Assembly: GCF_019279795.1 (NCBI RefSeq)
Contig: NC_056743.1
Span: 631,863,493 to 631,927,492 of the forward strand
Direction of reading: 5' to 3'
DNA from: Protopterus annectens
Taxonomy: Eukaryota > Chordata > Ceratodontiformes > Protopteridae
Length of the DNA: 64,000 bases
Below are positions 34,871 through 46,929 of the stretch, piece after piece; position 1 is the first letter of the stretch, and every line of letters starts with the position of its first letter. The position numbers were made by a program, and so were the translations under genes. Below the pieces are notes generated by a model, which was given only the letters and a program-made list of their open reading frames with translations, was not told the origin of the DNA and searched no databases.

Positions 34871-35231
34871 CAAGAACTAAAACAAACAAGAAACCAGCAA
34901 ATAACAAAGTGAAGGGAGCCCTCACCGAACAGCAAACCTGAAGCAAAAGCAGTAGTTGCAGTCACTGTAAATATCCAAAGACGAAATCCAAGGCTTTCCA
35001 ACAATCAAACACAGCACAGCGAACTCGATAAAAAAGCTGAACGCTAATTTATTTAATACAAGAAAAAAGCGTGTTCGCTATAGACACTGCTATAGCTTCC
35101 TCAGAGACTGATTTAAAATTAGCGCCAAAAGAGGCAATTTTAAAAAGTGCATGCTTACGTCAGTTTGTGCAGGTAATTAGTTAAAAAGACACACACTAAA
35201 TACCCTGTGTAATGACATACAATACATTTTT
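34871..35231 (-). repeat. PLE 5' direct pseudo-LTR
   Basis: Starts AAGAACTAAAACAAACAAG and matches 30608-30968 almost base for base. It retains CpG sites that the left copy has lost. Confidence 0.9.
35063..35110 (-). ncRNA. Hammerhead-like motif, 5' pseudo-LTR copy
   Basis: Same CUGAGGA core and 7-bp stem II as the copy at 30801-30846. The second core reads GAAC instead of GAAA followed by ACGC, so this copy may be damaged. Confidence 0.5.
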
Positions 35232-35726
35232 ACTTTTTTACACTTTTTTACTTTTGAAGCAGCCCCCTGTAGTAACATTTTTTGTTCCTGTATATTTATA
35301 TTACTTTTTTTATTACATTTTTTTTATTACTTTTCTTACATTATTATTTTGATTTTCCTGTGCTTGTTACTGTTAGTATTAAATTAGCTAAATTATATAA
35401 TAATTACTTTATATTTGGCTTGGTAAAAAATGTATTGTATGTCATTACACAGGGTATTTAGTGTGTGTCTTTTTAACTAATTACCTGCACAAACTGACGT
35501 AAACATGCACTTTTTAAAATAGCCTCTTTTGGCACTAATTTTAAATTAATTTTTTTTCTTGTATTAAATAAATTAGCGTTCAGCTTTTTTATCGAGTTCG
35601 CTGTGCTGTGTTTGATTGTTGGAAAGCCTTGGATTTCGTCTTTGGATATTTACAGTGACTGCAACTACTGCTTTTGCTTCAGGTTTGCTGTTCGGTGAGG
35701 GCTCCCTTCACTTTGTTATTTGCTGG
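35232..35726 (+). repeat. Inverted PLE pseudo-LTR lacking the hammerhead
   Basis: Reverse complement of about 30623-31155, ending GTTATTTGCTGG at 35726. It runs AATTTTAAATTAATTTTTTT where the other copies carry about 45 bp with the ribozyme core, so the ribozyme is cleanly missing. It also lacks the last ~18 bp of the repeat at its outer end. Confidence 0.88.
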
Positions 35727-35738
35727 AAATAATCATGT
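35727..35738. repeat. Right 12-bp target duplication of the minus-strand PLE
   Basis: AAATAATCATGT, identical to 30593-30604. Confidence 0.85.
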
Positions 35739-35803
35739 ACCAGACTGTAAAAATCAAAATAGGGCTATGACAATTAAAAGTAAAGCATATATTAGGTGCA
35801 TTA

Positions 35804-35841
35804 GGCATGCCAATGGCCAAAACTATGGCCATTGGCATGCC
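35804..35841. repeat. Perfect 16-bp inverted repeat, 6-nt loop
   Basis: GGCATGCCAATGGCCA (35804-35819), loop AAACTA, and its exact complement (35826-35841). Weaker complementarity (TGCA...TGCA) continues outside the perfect arms. Possible hairpin transcript or remnant of a palindromic repeat; no family recognised. Confidence 0.8.
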
Positions 35842-35939
35842 AAAGTGATGCAAAATGTCAAAAATCAAAAGTTTTTTTTTAGCACATATGCCATGTTTAA
35901 GCAGACTGCAGTGATGCACAAACATGCAATCTAGCCAAA

Positions 35940-38575
35940 AATAAAATCAAAAATAGTAAAAGGGGAGTAATAAAGATAAAATTAATGTCCTCATTATACT
36001 GATGAACATGCAGACTCGTACAATGGCAGGTTATAATGGTTGCTAGGGACATAGGCTCTGGAGTATTGGTGTAACTACGGTATATGAAATTAGGTGTATA
36101 TAAATGAGCTAAGTTTATTGACTAGCAAAATGGGTCACCATGCCTGCGGTACCTAAAGCTTCCCACCATTGCCAAGATACCCACAGGCACAGGGGGACAC
36201 AGAGGAGGGAACCCCCTGAGCCTGCCCCCATAGGCAGATGTATTCATGTCCATTATGCCCTGGCGTTGGCAAAGAGGCAACCCATAGCATATACACTGAT
36301 ACCCTAGGGACCCAGGGACTGACATCTCTCTCTGACTTGCACACACAGTAAAAAGGATGCTACATGCATCACACTAACTGCACCTTACCATGTATAGACT
36401 GTGTACTGTGTGCATCCAACACAGTCAGCCCTGAAGCAATGTCCTCACAACTGCCTCAGGCACAAGATAATTCACTCTTCTAACAACAAATGAATGGAGA
36501 AGTATGCTGTGGTACCATATCTATGGTATTGCTGCATGTATGCAAGGGAATGGGGTAGCCTACTGGGATAGCAGCAGACAACTGATAGCTATGTGGGGCA
36601 ACAAAAAATGTCCGTCAAAGACTGGCTGCCCCCACAATATGCAGTAGTCCCCTAGGTGACAAAACTCACTGCAGTGTATGTGGTGGCCTAACAAACTGCG
36701 GGGTCATAGGTCACATGTATGGATGTCAATGTTGGAGTCCCATACACACCTCTCAGCCTCTCACAGTAAGTCAGCTCTACAGAGCCATGAAGAAATGTGT
36801 GGCAAAAGCCCACAAATAGGGACAATAATGAAATATTCCTCATACAAACTTACACAGACATATCACAGTAGGTCTTGCAGTTGCAATAAGTCTCTGAAGG
36901 GTAAGAAGTCTAAAACTCAAATGTCTGTCATTACTTTCTAACTTTGGCCTTTAATGATTTGCCAGTATTTTCCAAGACAATCACAATACTATGCTAAATG
37001 GAACCAAAATATAAAGCAAACTTCTGGAATGTCTCTGTAAATGTGTACAGTTGAGAGGTATGCCCCCTACCATCAACACACCCATGTTCCCATAGAAATG
37101 CAGTAACATTTATGTTTGTAGAGTAATAGCACCAGAGTACACATTCCTAGGGCTGTCTCAATCAACTTGCTAACTTGTTGCATGTCCACAATATGAAGGG
37201 GTCAATGAGCTATGTATATGCATGGTAATACTGTTAGGAAGTAGGCAGGACTTACTGTTTGTTGGCTCTTGTCACTTACTGGTCTAAGTACAGTACTGTG
37301 GTTGACAGGGTCCATGTCTCAAGACTGGCTGTGCCAATTATTTTGCATTCAGCTACACCTATGGTAGGAGTTGTACACACTGTCCAGAAGTCAATATCAG
37401 TTACTGCAGGAAAGCTGGATAATTCAGGGACAGGGGACCACACATATGGACAGTACACACCTTGGAGTAACCTACACAGTGCCTACTATGACAGCAGGTT
37501 CTTGAAAGTCAGTATAGTACCAGGTTATGAATGGCTGCCACCTTACTGTGTCAGTACTGACAGCACGTTACTAGGCACCATACATACCCCTGGAATGCTA
37601 GGGTGTCACAGAAGGACCACAAGTATGCCTCATATGTCTGTTCTGCTTGTCATAACATTGCATTTTGCAAATTGCCAAACTATTTGCAAAACAATAAAGG
37701 TTGATGTGAAAACATCAATGGCAGACAGTGGAGAACCAGACATCTTACCCATAAGAAAATGTAAGCTAGTACCGAGTTCTTCTCCCAACTGTTTATGTTT
37801 GGCGGAGCAATATTAACACCCTGTCCCCATGTGTGGGCCTATGTCTGACTGTTATATATGGGCCTGTCCAGATGTCAGTCTGTGATGGCTTGACAGCTAT
37901 GGCCAACATGTAGCCTTATAATAACATTGCAGCAAAAACCAGCTGAGGACCACAGCAGATGCAGTGGTGCAATGATGCACAACCTGCTAAACTGGTACAC
38001 TAAGAGGTATGAAATCCATAACCCTGTGTATGATGTTACGACTTTCACACCACTCACATCACAAATACAAATACATAGCAGCAACTGTGGACAAAGCCTG
38101 TGACTGGCCTACAGAAGGACAAAGAGACACATATAAGGGGAAGGGGAACCACTGGCCAGACAAATGGAGAATGTGCACGAGAACAAATTGTGTAGTAACA
38201 GGTTCCCTGTAGTGTATGGAGTCAGTAAACATCGCCCACAACTACACAACACAAACCTACATATGTGGAGGTTCTCAACAAAAACAAACTTAAACAAAGG
38301 AGACATCACAGGCAAAAACACATGAGAACTCCACAAACCTACACACCACATGCCATACATAGTCCACACACCAGTGTCTCTCAGTCACTAAGTCCTAATC
38401 ATAAACCCAACATATTACTCATATGAGACTCCATTCTGAGACACACAGATGTGCCCCCCTCACCAGGCTCTATAATGAGAAAGTTATGGTTACTTGTTTG
38501 TCAGGTTCCAGAATCCATCATATCACACATGCACTCACGTCTCTCCACAACAGGTAATGTTATGAAACTGTCCTA
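35940..38575. other. Unassigned region with one MITE copy
   Basis: Short ORFs have no convincing domains. A minus-strand stretch at 36120-36345 has a faint resemblance to a Harbinger transposase end (GYLGNGG near 36170) but is too weak to call. A MITE copy lies at 36855-37068. Confidence 0.4.
36855..37068 (+). mobile_element. MITE family copy ending GTTGAGAGGTATGC (partial)
   Basis: Shares GAAGTCTAAAACTCAAATGT, TTAATGATTTGCCAG and the end ACAGTTGAGAGGTATGC with the copies at 57370-57690 and 58532-58869. The left end is missing. Confidence 0.65.
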
Positions 38576-38720
38576 ATCCATGTTAGTGTGAATGACTTCA
38601 GATGTACCTCCCTGGACTATAGGAAGACAGACATGATTGAGCTTGCTGAATATGTGTCCCATGCAGGCATGTCCCTAGGCTTAAACAGCATTCTACCATC
38701 ACCCAAAATGATGCCTTAAT
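38576..38720 (+). pseudogene. LINE B esterase-like domain remnant
   Basis: Reads IHVSVNDFRCTSLDYRKTD, then IELAEYVSHAG and LNSILPSPKMMP before a stop. The VND-F and SILP-P blocks match the SGNH-esterase domain that CR1-type LINEs carry ahead of the endonuclease. The block I Ser is not visible. The last catalytic block (DGLHLS) follows at about 38840-38860 after a damaged stretch. Confidence 0.55.
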
Positions 38721-38833
38721 ACAAACAGAAAATGATTATTGACATTAACAATTGGCTTACTTTCTGCTGTCATTCCAGGGGGATCTAGTGTCTGACAGCC
38801 TGAGAAGATATAATCGACAGACCATGCTTCTTT

Positions 38834-39538
38834 GCTAGAGATGGCCTGCATCTATCTCACATGGGCTTCAGGCCTTCGCCAAAGGCCCTTGACTCCCCCA
38901 TAGTGTCTTTATTAGGGGAAAGTCATGAGGTCTATACTACCAACATAAAACTCTCAACAAAATGCAAATTAAGGGTCATGCTGCTAAATGCTAGGACTCT
39001 AAACATGAAACTGCACTCATCGCAAGCATTCCTAATTCTGGAAGATGCTAACATTTGTGCAGTCACAGAAACCTGGGTCAAAGCTGTGGAGAGCACCCCA
39101 TCCTTACCTGGTTACTCATACTGTCACATACTATCATACAGCCAGATCCCAAAATGTGGCCAGGTGGAGTTGAAATATATATTAAAGAAACACATACCTC
39201 CAGGCTGGTCAAACAGTATGACACACGAGGCACTCCAGGTGCAGTTAACCCTTGGCAAGACCCCTATTCAAATTATAGGTAGGTACAGGCCCACGTATTT
39301 GACTCAAGATGCTCACTGCACCTATCCGGACCTCTACAAATCTGTCAAGATTCAAACCTTTACCCTGATCCTGGCTGACTTTAATTATCCAACCATAGAT
39401 TGGAACAACTACCCATGCCAGAACAGAAATGCACAGAGATCAGTCCATGTTATCAATGCAAATGCCTTGGGACAGCTACTTGATACCTCCACAAGATGTG
39501 ATACATATCTTAGACATGGTACTAACCAACATGATTAA
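38834..39538 (+). pseudogene. LINE B esterase end fused to APE endonuclease
   Basis: The frame is open from FARDGLHLSHMGFR (esterase Asp-x-x-His block) through a short linker into the endonuclease: LRVMLLNARTLNMKLH, ICAVTETWVKAVEST, PLPGYSY-like block, YRPTYLTQD and LILADFNYPTIDWNNY (the GDFN-P-I-W block, Gly changed to Ala). Esterase and endonuclease are thus in one reading frame. The frame ends near 39538; the SDK-like end of the endonuclease (RSDKKSGHFQC, about 39575-39610) is in another frame. Confidence 0.75.
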
Positions 39539-40163
39539 CTACTGCACCACCCCTATGGTATCGTCCTCCCTGGCAAGGTCTGACAAAAAAAGTGGTCATT
39601 TTCAATGTCACCATTTCCCCGACTCCTCTCTAGCTATGGTAGAAAACAAATAATACTCCAAAGCTGATTACAAACACCTGAGGGATGGTATAAAGAGATG
39701 CACAGCCTCCTCCCTCACTGTAGGAACAGGCACCAATGTCCAAATATACACCGAAGTACTATACGAGCATATACATAGATGCAAGGAATCAGGAATACCA
39801 GACAGGGCAAAATCATTCTCAGCAAAGAAGAGTAAACTTGTCTGGTGGACATCTACAATAAAGAAACAACATAATAAAAGGAGCACATTCCTGTCCAGGA
39901 CCAAGAAGGAGCAGGTGCCCAACTGGAAGCAATCTCTCTTTAGCCTGAACAAGCAAATAAGAGCAAATAAGAGCACCAGTGAAATTCTCTAAAGGCAACT
40001 TCGAGTCGAAAATGGACACATCTACTAGATACACTTATAAGGCCTTCCTCACATATGTCCGTAATCTCAAAGGAAACACCCAGATCTGTTCAGAGCTGGT
40101 TGGCAATGACACCGCATACACACATGCTGTAGGATATAGCCAATCTACTGGCTGACAGATTAA
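39539..40163 (+). pseudogene. LINE B linker, decayed
   Basis: Contains the endonuclease tail and a Lys-rich linker before the RT with frame changes. Short readable stretches match the linker of the minus-strand copy at 53560-54000. Confidence 0.5.
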
Positions 40164-41510
40164 GTGAAAACTTCTCCTGTCTGTCCCCCCATCAGTAAAT
40201 TAGGACATCTCCAGTATCTGCCCCCACTCCTTATCTCTAGGGAACAGGTCATCACTGCCCTTTCAAAGGCAAAAAAGACAGCTTCCATGGGACCCGACAA
40301 CATCCCAGGCTGCATCCTACATGAACTCAGGCATGAACATGCAGCACCATTCAGCATCCTATTCAACCAAAGCCTGAGTACCGGCTTTGTCCCAGCTGAT
40401 TGTAGGACAGCCACTGTGGTGTGTCCAATGATCCAGAAAATGATAGACCCATCAGCCTAACTAGCCTGATGTGCAAGGCCATGGAATGGATTATCATGGA
40501 CCTCATTAACAGGGCCATTGGCAAACTCCAAATACCCAACCCCAAACAGTACGGCTTTGTTAAGGGGGCGTATGTATTTTAAATCTGGTCGACATCTTTG
40601 AGACAGTCACCAAAGCCATGGACAAGGGAAAGATGGTGCACACCACTCACCTTGTCTTGGCCAAAACCTTTGACACTAGTCCCTGCTTGCTCATAGTACA
40701 TAAACTCTGTCAACTAGGCATCAATCCATATGTTACCAGATGGGTAGCAAACTGGCTCACTAATAGAACCCACGTAATCATAATAGGGGTAGCCAACCCA
40801 ATCAGTAGGACCATAATGAGTAGTGTACCCCAGGGATTGGTCTTGGGGGCTCTGTCATATGGGATATACTACTCTGAGGTACAGGCCACAGCTACTGGCC
40901 TATGGCAGACTAGGTTTGCTAATGATTGCAAGTTGGGCATAGTCATCAATTCCTCAAGTGATGTGGATGTCATCTGAGAGGGTCTCACCCAAACAAATAA
41001 CTGGTACCAGAAACATGGCCTCAAGCTGAATACTAAAAAATGCATCATCATCCCCTTTGTAGAGAGTGACATCCTCACATATTATCACATTAACAACAAC
41101 GTCCTAACTAAACAATCAGTAGTGAGGGATTTGGCCACCAAGGTTGATAGCAACCTGACTTCTAACCACCATGTTGCTTCCATTGTATGGAAAGCTGTCT
41201 ACATGGCCCACCTCATAAGTAAGAGTATCTCATCCAGGGGGAAAGAGATCATGAGAGCCATATATTCTACCTTTATAAGGCCAATTATCGAATACAACAC
41301 TCTCTTCACCATGTACCTCACAAAGCACATGTAGCAGCTGGAGAGACCACAGAGTTTCCTCACCAGGAGAATCCAGGGCCTCAAGCACCTACCATACACA
41401 GATAGGTTAAAAGCACTGTCCCTCTATTCAGTTTCATACAGACTCCCCAGAGGTGACCTCTTTCTGCCATACAAAGCAATCCAGACCCTGCCTTGATGGG
41501 ACTGCTGCAT
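40164..41510 (+). pseudogene. LINE B RT and C-terminal region
   Basis: Blocks in order: ALSKAKKTASMGPDNIPGC, LFNQSLSTGFVPADCRTATV, motif A THLVLAKTFDTSPCLLIVHKL (one substitution from LDLAKAFDT), motif B SSVPQGLVLGALSYGIYYSE, motif C RFANDCKLGIVI where the first Asp of ADD is Asn, then KHGLKLNTKKCIIIPF, ISSRGKEIMRAIYSTFIRPI, QSFLTRRIQGLKHLPYTDRL. Frameshift near 40450-40610, stops at 40975 and 41333. Not functional. Confidence 0.82.
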
Positions 41511-41855
41511 ATCTGGAAGTCAAGCTCAACTTGAGCAACCTGTAGGTGCAGCAGAAACCTGGTCTGTGATATCAATAGGACATGTAGGTTTGACAGATTT
41601 GTGTCTCACAGACTCCAGTGGAATATAGTCTCTGTCAACATCAAGCAGAGTACGTCAATAGCCCTTTTGAAGTGCACCCTAGATAACTGGATGAGAAACA
41701 GGAAATACACTCCTGGGATTCCACTTGTGTCCCTGCTGGACAGGGGCTCTGGGTGCTGACATGTCTAAACATGGGCTACACTCTTGTCTGCTATGGTTAT
41801 AAGGGCCTCAGGAGCAATAGTCTAGTAACTCCTATGAACATATGAACCTATAAAC

Positions 41856-42600
41856 AAATGTCTGTCAGCAGTTCAACACATTACTCTATACTGCTCTGCC
41901 ACTGACATGCCAGGAAATCACAGTGCTATGTAGAATATACCACACAAATCATGGAAAACCCTACTCAGTCCAATGCACTATTGTACCCACATCAGGATAT
42001 GTATTTTCAGTTAATAAGGATACCACACAACTTGGAGATCCCCAGCCACTACATCACTTAGGTGCTGGACTGTTTACACAGCTTCATCAGCCAATCAGCT
42101 GTAGCACACAAACCCTGGACTGGACTACAGCTACCTCTGGAATGAAATCCCACTCTTACTACAGAAAGTCATAATGGGTATGCTTCTACACTTAGAGAAT
42201 TAGAAAATTACAGCCCATGTCTAAACCCACATCGGACTATATAACTGTATTGTGCATATATGTCTTTGCATACAGACAGCTATGTACACCTTAACTGTTT
42301 CTCCCCACCCCCATCACACAGAGTTACCCTCAGCTATCTGTAGGTGGCCCATATGTGATATATCTGCATCTGTTTAGTGTGATACACATACATATATATG
42401 TGCAACATATACAAATATATCAGTCATACACAGGCAGAGACAGGGGGAGAGAAAGACAGACAGACAGATAGAGAGAGAGGGAGACACAGACAGAGAGAGA
42501 GAGTCATAGAGAGAGAGTGAGAGACACCCTGAAAGGTATAGAGTGATGTCCTGCTGCAGACAATTGCACACTAGTTGTAAACAGTGGCATGTGCCAGTAT
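41856..42600. other. Unassigned spacer with purine-rich simple repeat
   Basis: No gene recognised. At 42430-42530 there is a (GA)n/(GACA)n-rich stretch (GACAGACAGACAGATAGAGA). The rest is unassigned. Confidence 0.5.
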
Positions 42601-42658
42601 GAAGGTGAGCTCCAATGTGTAATAGTAGTGAGGTAGGGGTTGTAATCTCGCATCACTC

Positions 42659-42728
<70 letters not shown>

Positions 42729-43920
42729 TTGTAGGTTAAAGTATTTTGAGACCTTTCCCACCCAGTATGTTTCCCATTGACCTACTTTACAAGGCCTGGA
42801 GATGCCATTCACCTTAGAAGTACCTTTGGACACTTTTGAGGCCTATAAGATCTGTGGCACATGGGATAAATATGTAACACTATAGTACAAATAGCAATAT
42901 AGGTAGGGGTCCTAATCTCAGGACTGGCATCCGTGTGTTTGCAGGTTAAAATACTTTGAGGCCTTTCCCACCCAGTATTCTCCCCAGTGCCCTACTTTAC
43001 AAGGTTTGCAGATGTCATTCACCTTAGAAGTACCTCTGTACACTGTTTAGTTCTATAAGCTCCATGGCACGTGCGATAAATACGTAGCACTATAGTACAA
43101 ATAACACAATAGGTAGGAGTTCTAATTTCAGCAGTGGTGTCTGTATGTGTGTTTGTAGGTTAAAGTATTTTGAGGCCTTTTCCACACAATATACTTCTTG
43201 TTGTCCTACTTTACAAGGCCTGCAGATGTCATTCATGTTAGAAGTACCCTTGGACACTCTTAAATCCTATAAGCTCTGTGGTGCATGCAATAACTACTTA
43301 ACACTATAGTACAAATAACTAGATAGGTAGGGGTTCTAATCTCTGGCAACCATGTCTGTTTATAGGTTAAAGTATCTTGAGGTCTTTCCCACCCAGTATA
43401 CTTCCCATTGTCCTAATTTACAAGACCTGCTGATGTCATTCATCTTAGATGTACCTTTGGACACTCTGCAGCCCTATAAGCTCCGTGGTGCATGTGATTA
43501 TGATGTAGCACTATAATACAATTAACTAGGTAGGTAGGGGTTCTAATCTCGACACTGTCAACTCTGTGCATGTGTGAGGTCTGTTCCATCCTGGTGCCCC
43601 CCCACTGCATTACTTTACAGGGCCTGATCATGTCATCAACCTTAGATCTACTGTTAGATACTTTCTAAGCATATAAGCTCCATGGCACATGCAATAAGTA
43701 GGCAGCACTATAGTACATACAAGTAGGTAAGTAGGGGTTTGAATCTTAATTCAACCAACTATACTACTGTTTATGTGTGAAACTTATCCCCTGTGTAGGT
43801 TGGTTTTACCAGTTTAAGGTGTGTTGACCCCCTTCCCATGGCATTACTTTAAAAAGCCTGTTGTTGTTATCCACCTTACATGCACCATGTTAAACTCTAC
43901 AGGCCATACTACTCATCTGT
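42600..43920. repeat. Degenerate ~210-bp tandem array, left part
   Basis: The block GGTTAAAGTATTTTGAG starts at 42734, 42944, 43158 and 43365 (periods 210, 214, 207). The shared order is GT-rich segment, TTAAAGTATTTTGAGGC, CCCACCCAGTAT, CTACTTTACAAGGCCTG, GATGTCATTCACCTTAGAAG, CACTATAGTACAAATA and GGTAGGGGTTCTAATCTC. Two more, weaker units follow at about 43560 and 43740. At least six units. Confidence 0.85.
42664..42724. repeat. (TG)n microsatellite, ~61 bp
   Basis: Nearly pure TG dinucleotides within the GT-rich segment of the first 210-bp unit. Confidence 0.95.
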
Positions 43921-44034
43921 ACAGATGTATGCAGAATGTCCAAATGTTTGGGACATATATGTGGTCCATGTCTCCTAACAATGGGGGTTTATGACAAATC
44001 ATTGGCAAATACGTGACAGTTGTCATAGTTACAT

Positions 44035-45345
44035 ACGTGTGAAAGGTAGATCATGCCTGCTTAATCTGGTTGACTTCTTTGAGTCAGTCATCTGAGCTGT
44101 GGATGAGGGCAAGGCAGTTCATATAGCCTAACTTGATCTGGCCAAGGCCTTTGATACTATTCCCCACTAAAGAATTATTGATAAACTCACCAAACTAGGC
44201 ATAGGCCCCTATATCACTAGGTGGGCTGCAAATTGGATTACAGATAGAACCCACAGTGTGAAAGTAGCGGACTCCAAATCAGACTGCTGACCAGTCATGA
44301 GTGAAGCCCCATAGGGATCAGTCCTGGGTCCTCTCGTATTTGACATCTACTTCTCAGAAGTCCAGGCCAACACGGAAGGACTCTGGCTGACCAAGTTCAC
44401 AGAAGACTGCAAGCTGGGAGCCATTATTAACTCCCCACGTGATGTAGACATCCTACAGAAAGGCCTCACTGAGACCATTGACTGGTGTTGAAACCATGGC
44501 CTTAAGCTTAATGCCAAAAATGTGTCATCATCTCCTTTGGGAAAAACTCAGTTCCCAATAATTACCACATTGATGGGAGCCCACTGAAAACAAAAGGTGT
44601 TATAAGAGATCTGGGGACACAGGTTGACAGCAACCTCTCCTTTGACCACCACATTGCCACTGTGGTCAGAAAGTCCTTTTATGTGGTACATCTCATTCCC
44701 AAGGGTTTTGCATCCAGGAAGAAAGAGATCATCATCTCTCTCTACTCTTCCCTCATTAGGCCAATCATTGAGTATAATGCCCCATTTGGCATGTACCTCA
44801 CTAGACACATACAACAGCTGGAAAGGCCAGAAAAGTACCTCAGGAAGAGGCTCCTAGGCCTTAAACATATGTCCTACATGGACAGATTAAAAAAACTCCA
44901 GCTATTCTCTGTCTCATATCGTCTACTAAGAGATGATATCTGCTTGACTTACAAAGCCATGTCTGACCCAGCCCTGTTAGAAATGCTACATCAAAAGAAA
45001 TCCCAATCCATCCACACTACACACACCAGAGACCGCAACCTCATTACCACAATTAACAGAACATGCTGGAGGGACAGGTTCATAACCCAGAGACTGCCCA
45101 TGCTCTGGAATAGACTTCCCATACATGTCAAGCAGAGGACTTCACTGGCCTTCTTCAAGAGAAATTTTGATGAGTGGATAGGAAATAGAAATTTCACCCC
45201 GAGGATCACTCTAGTGGCTCTCCTTGATAGAGGCACTGGGAACTAAAGTCAGGTGGCATGATGTCAGGGCACTTCTGTGGGCTAGGCTTGTAAAGGCTCC
45301 AAGGCCATTAGCCTAGTACACACCTATGAACCTATGAACATGTCC
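44035..45345 (+). pseudogene. LINE B copy 4 (5'-truncated)
   Basis: Begins inside the RT at GRSCLLNLVDFFES, then LDLAKAFDTIPH (motif A with stops nearby), a damaged QGSVLGPLVFDIYFSE (motif B), motif C FTEDCKLGAI (first Asp changed to Glu), NHGLKLNAKN, then an open stretch from 44662: MVRKSFYVVHLIPKGFASRK, EIIISLYSSLIRPIIEYNAP, MSYMDRLKKLQLFSVSYRLL and FFKRNFDEWIGNRNF. Stop at 45244-45246, and CCTATGAACCTATGAAC tail at about 45325-45341. It lies within the 210-bp tandem array. Confidence 0.85.
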
Positions 45346-45469
45346 GTTTCAGACATCATACCCTTCTGAAACATCATGGTGATGCAACGTCTGTTACCCT
45401 ATCACTTGTCCAGGTTTGTAAGGGCAATATGCTAAACAGTCACTTTTATGGGTGGTTTATCCCACCATC

Positions 45470-46202
<733 letters not shown>

Positions 46203-46240
46203 CCCCTTGCAGCAGTCTGCCTGTGTTATGGACACCAGCA

Positions 46241-46330
46241 TACCTCTCAACCCTTTACAGAAAGACATCTGGTGAAAGCCGTAAGGAAGAAAAGTTGGGC
46301 AAAGACCAAACATTGTGCACAACCTTCACA
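46241..46330 (-). mobile_element. MITE left-end fragment
   Basis: GCATACCTCTCAACCCTTTACAG and the next ~70 bp resemble the start of the MITE family seen complete at 59324-59648. The rest is missing. Confidence 0.45.
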
Positions 46331-46390
46331 TATTGCAGTGACACACATGAAAAGTAGATACCAGAACAGGTTGTGCATTTGAATGCACTT

Positions 46391-46550
46391 TCCATACGAT
46401 CTGAAGAAGGAAAAATCTGAAAGCGCTTATCGTTTAAAATAAGGGGACCTTTCGTTGCTTTTATTGTGTTATTGGATATTAAAGAATTCTTGATTTTATT
46501 CTACGTTTGGTCCATGGTGGTGACACTATTTTTGTTTTATCCAGACAAAA
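46391..46550 (+). mobile_element. PLE 3'-end fragment
   Basis: Holds a hammerhead-like motif followed by a tail with TTTGGTCCATGG and GACACTATTTTTG, which resemble ACTATTTTTGGTCCGTTTGG near the 3' end of the plus-strand PLE (6311-6330). No coding sequence remains. Confidence 0.6.
46395..46434 (+). ncRNA. Hammerhead ribozyme-like motif
   Basis: ACGAU (stem I), CUGAAGA, a small stem II (AGG/UCU, loop A5), GAAA, the palindrome AGCGCU, U, then AUCGU that pairs perfectly (5 bp) with ACGAU. The layout is the same as at 1812-1853. All core bases are present. As a dimer, the palindromic stem III could form. Activity is untested. Confidence 0.68.
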
Positions 46551-46929
46551 GGTGGACACTACCTCTGAATAGTGCTCAGTCAGTACAACAATACATTAGC
46601 AGTATGGCCGGTCTGCTATGCACCTATGCAGACATCTGCAGAAACTGTAAAGTCTATGTTAACACCCACAAAGGTCAGCCATGGCCCTCACCACCTGTTC
46701 CATGCAAGCAGCCTGTAATCAGTACTGCCCCACTGGTCACCAATCATCCTGTCCACAGATGTCTGTGGCATGCTTAAATGGCAATGTTGTGCTCAGCCCT
46801 CTTACAGCTGCTCCATGTACGAGTATATAAGTCTGTGTGCATTCCGGGCATGAGAGGCCTGGCCCACATATGAGATAGTAGAAACACATGCTGGAGAGTC
46901 AAATTTGGATCCTAGAGGCTTCCCTAGGT
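46551..46929. other. Unassigned
   Basis: No recognised gene, tandem repeat or element end. Confidence 0.4.

Larger units (their letters stand above)
30605..35726 (-). mobile_element. Penelope-like element with three pseudo-LTRs
   Basis: A 5.1-kb minus-strand PLE. From right to left: an inverted terminal-repeat copy (35232-35726), a direct pseudo-LTR (34871-35231), the coding region (34866-31234), and the 3' pseudo-LTR (31155-30605). A 12-bp target duplication flanks the whole. The coding region has long open stretches with few lesions, so the insertion is fairly young. The geometry, with 3' ends facing outward on both sides, is a known PLE arrangement. Confidence 0.92.
38576..41855 (+). mobile_element. 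LINE B copy 3, longest plus-strand copy
   Basis: Covers an esterase-like remnant, APE endonuclease, linker, RT and C-terminus, ending in CCTATGAACATATGAACCTA at about 41827-41855. Nonsense changes and frameshifts are spread throughout. The 5' limit is uncertain and could lie upstream of 38576. CR1/L2 group by domain order and by its 3' end. Confidence 0.82.

Noticed and set aside
36120..36346. Possible Harbinger transposase C-terminus
   Set aside because: Only a very weak GYLGNGG-like resemblance, with stops and without the other catalytic blocks.
37259..37816. 185-residue ORF as a host gene
   Set aside because: No recognisable domain, unusual composition and no supporting splice or promoter structure; probably chance.
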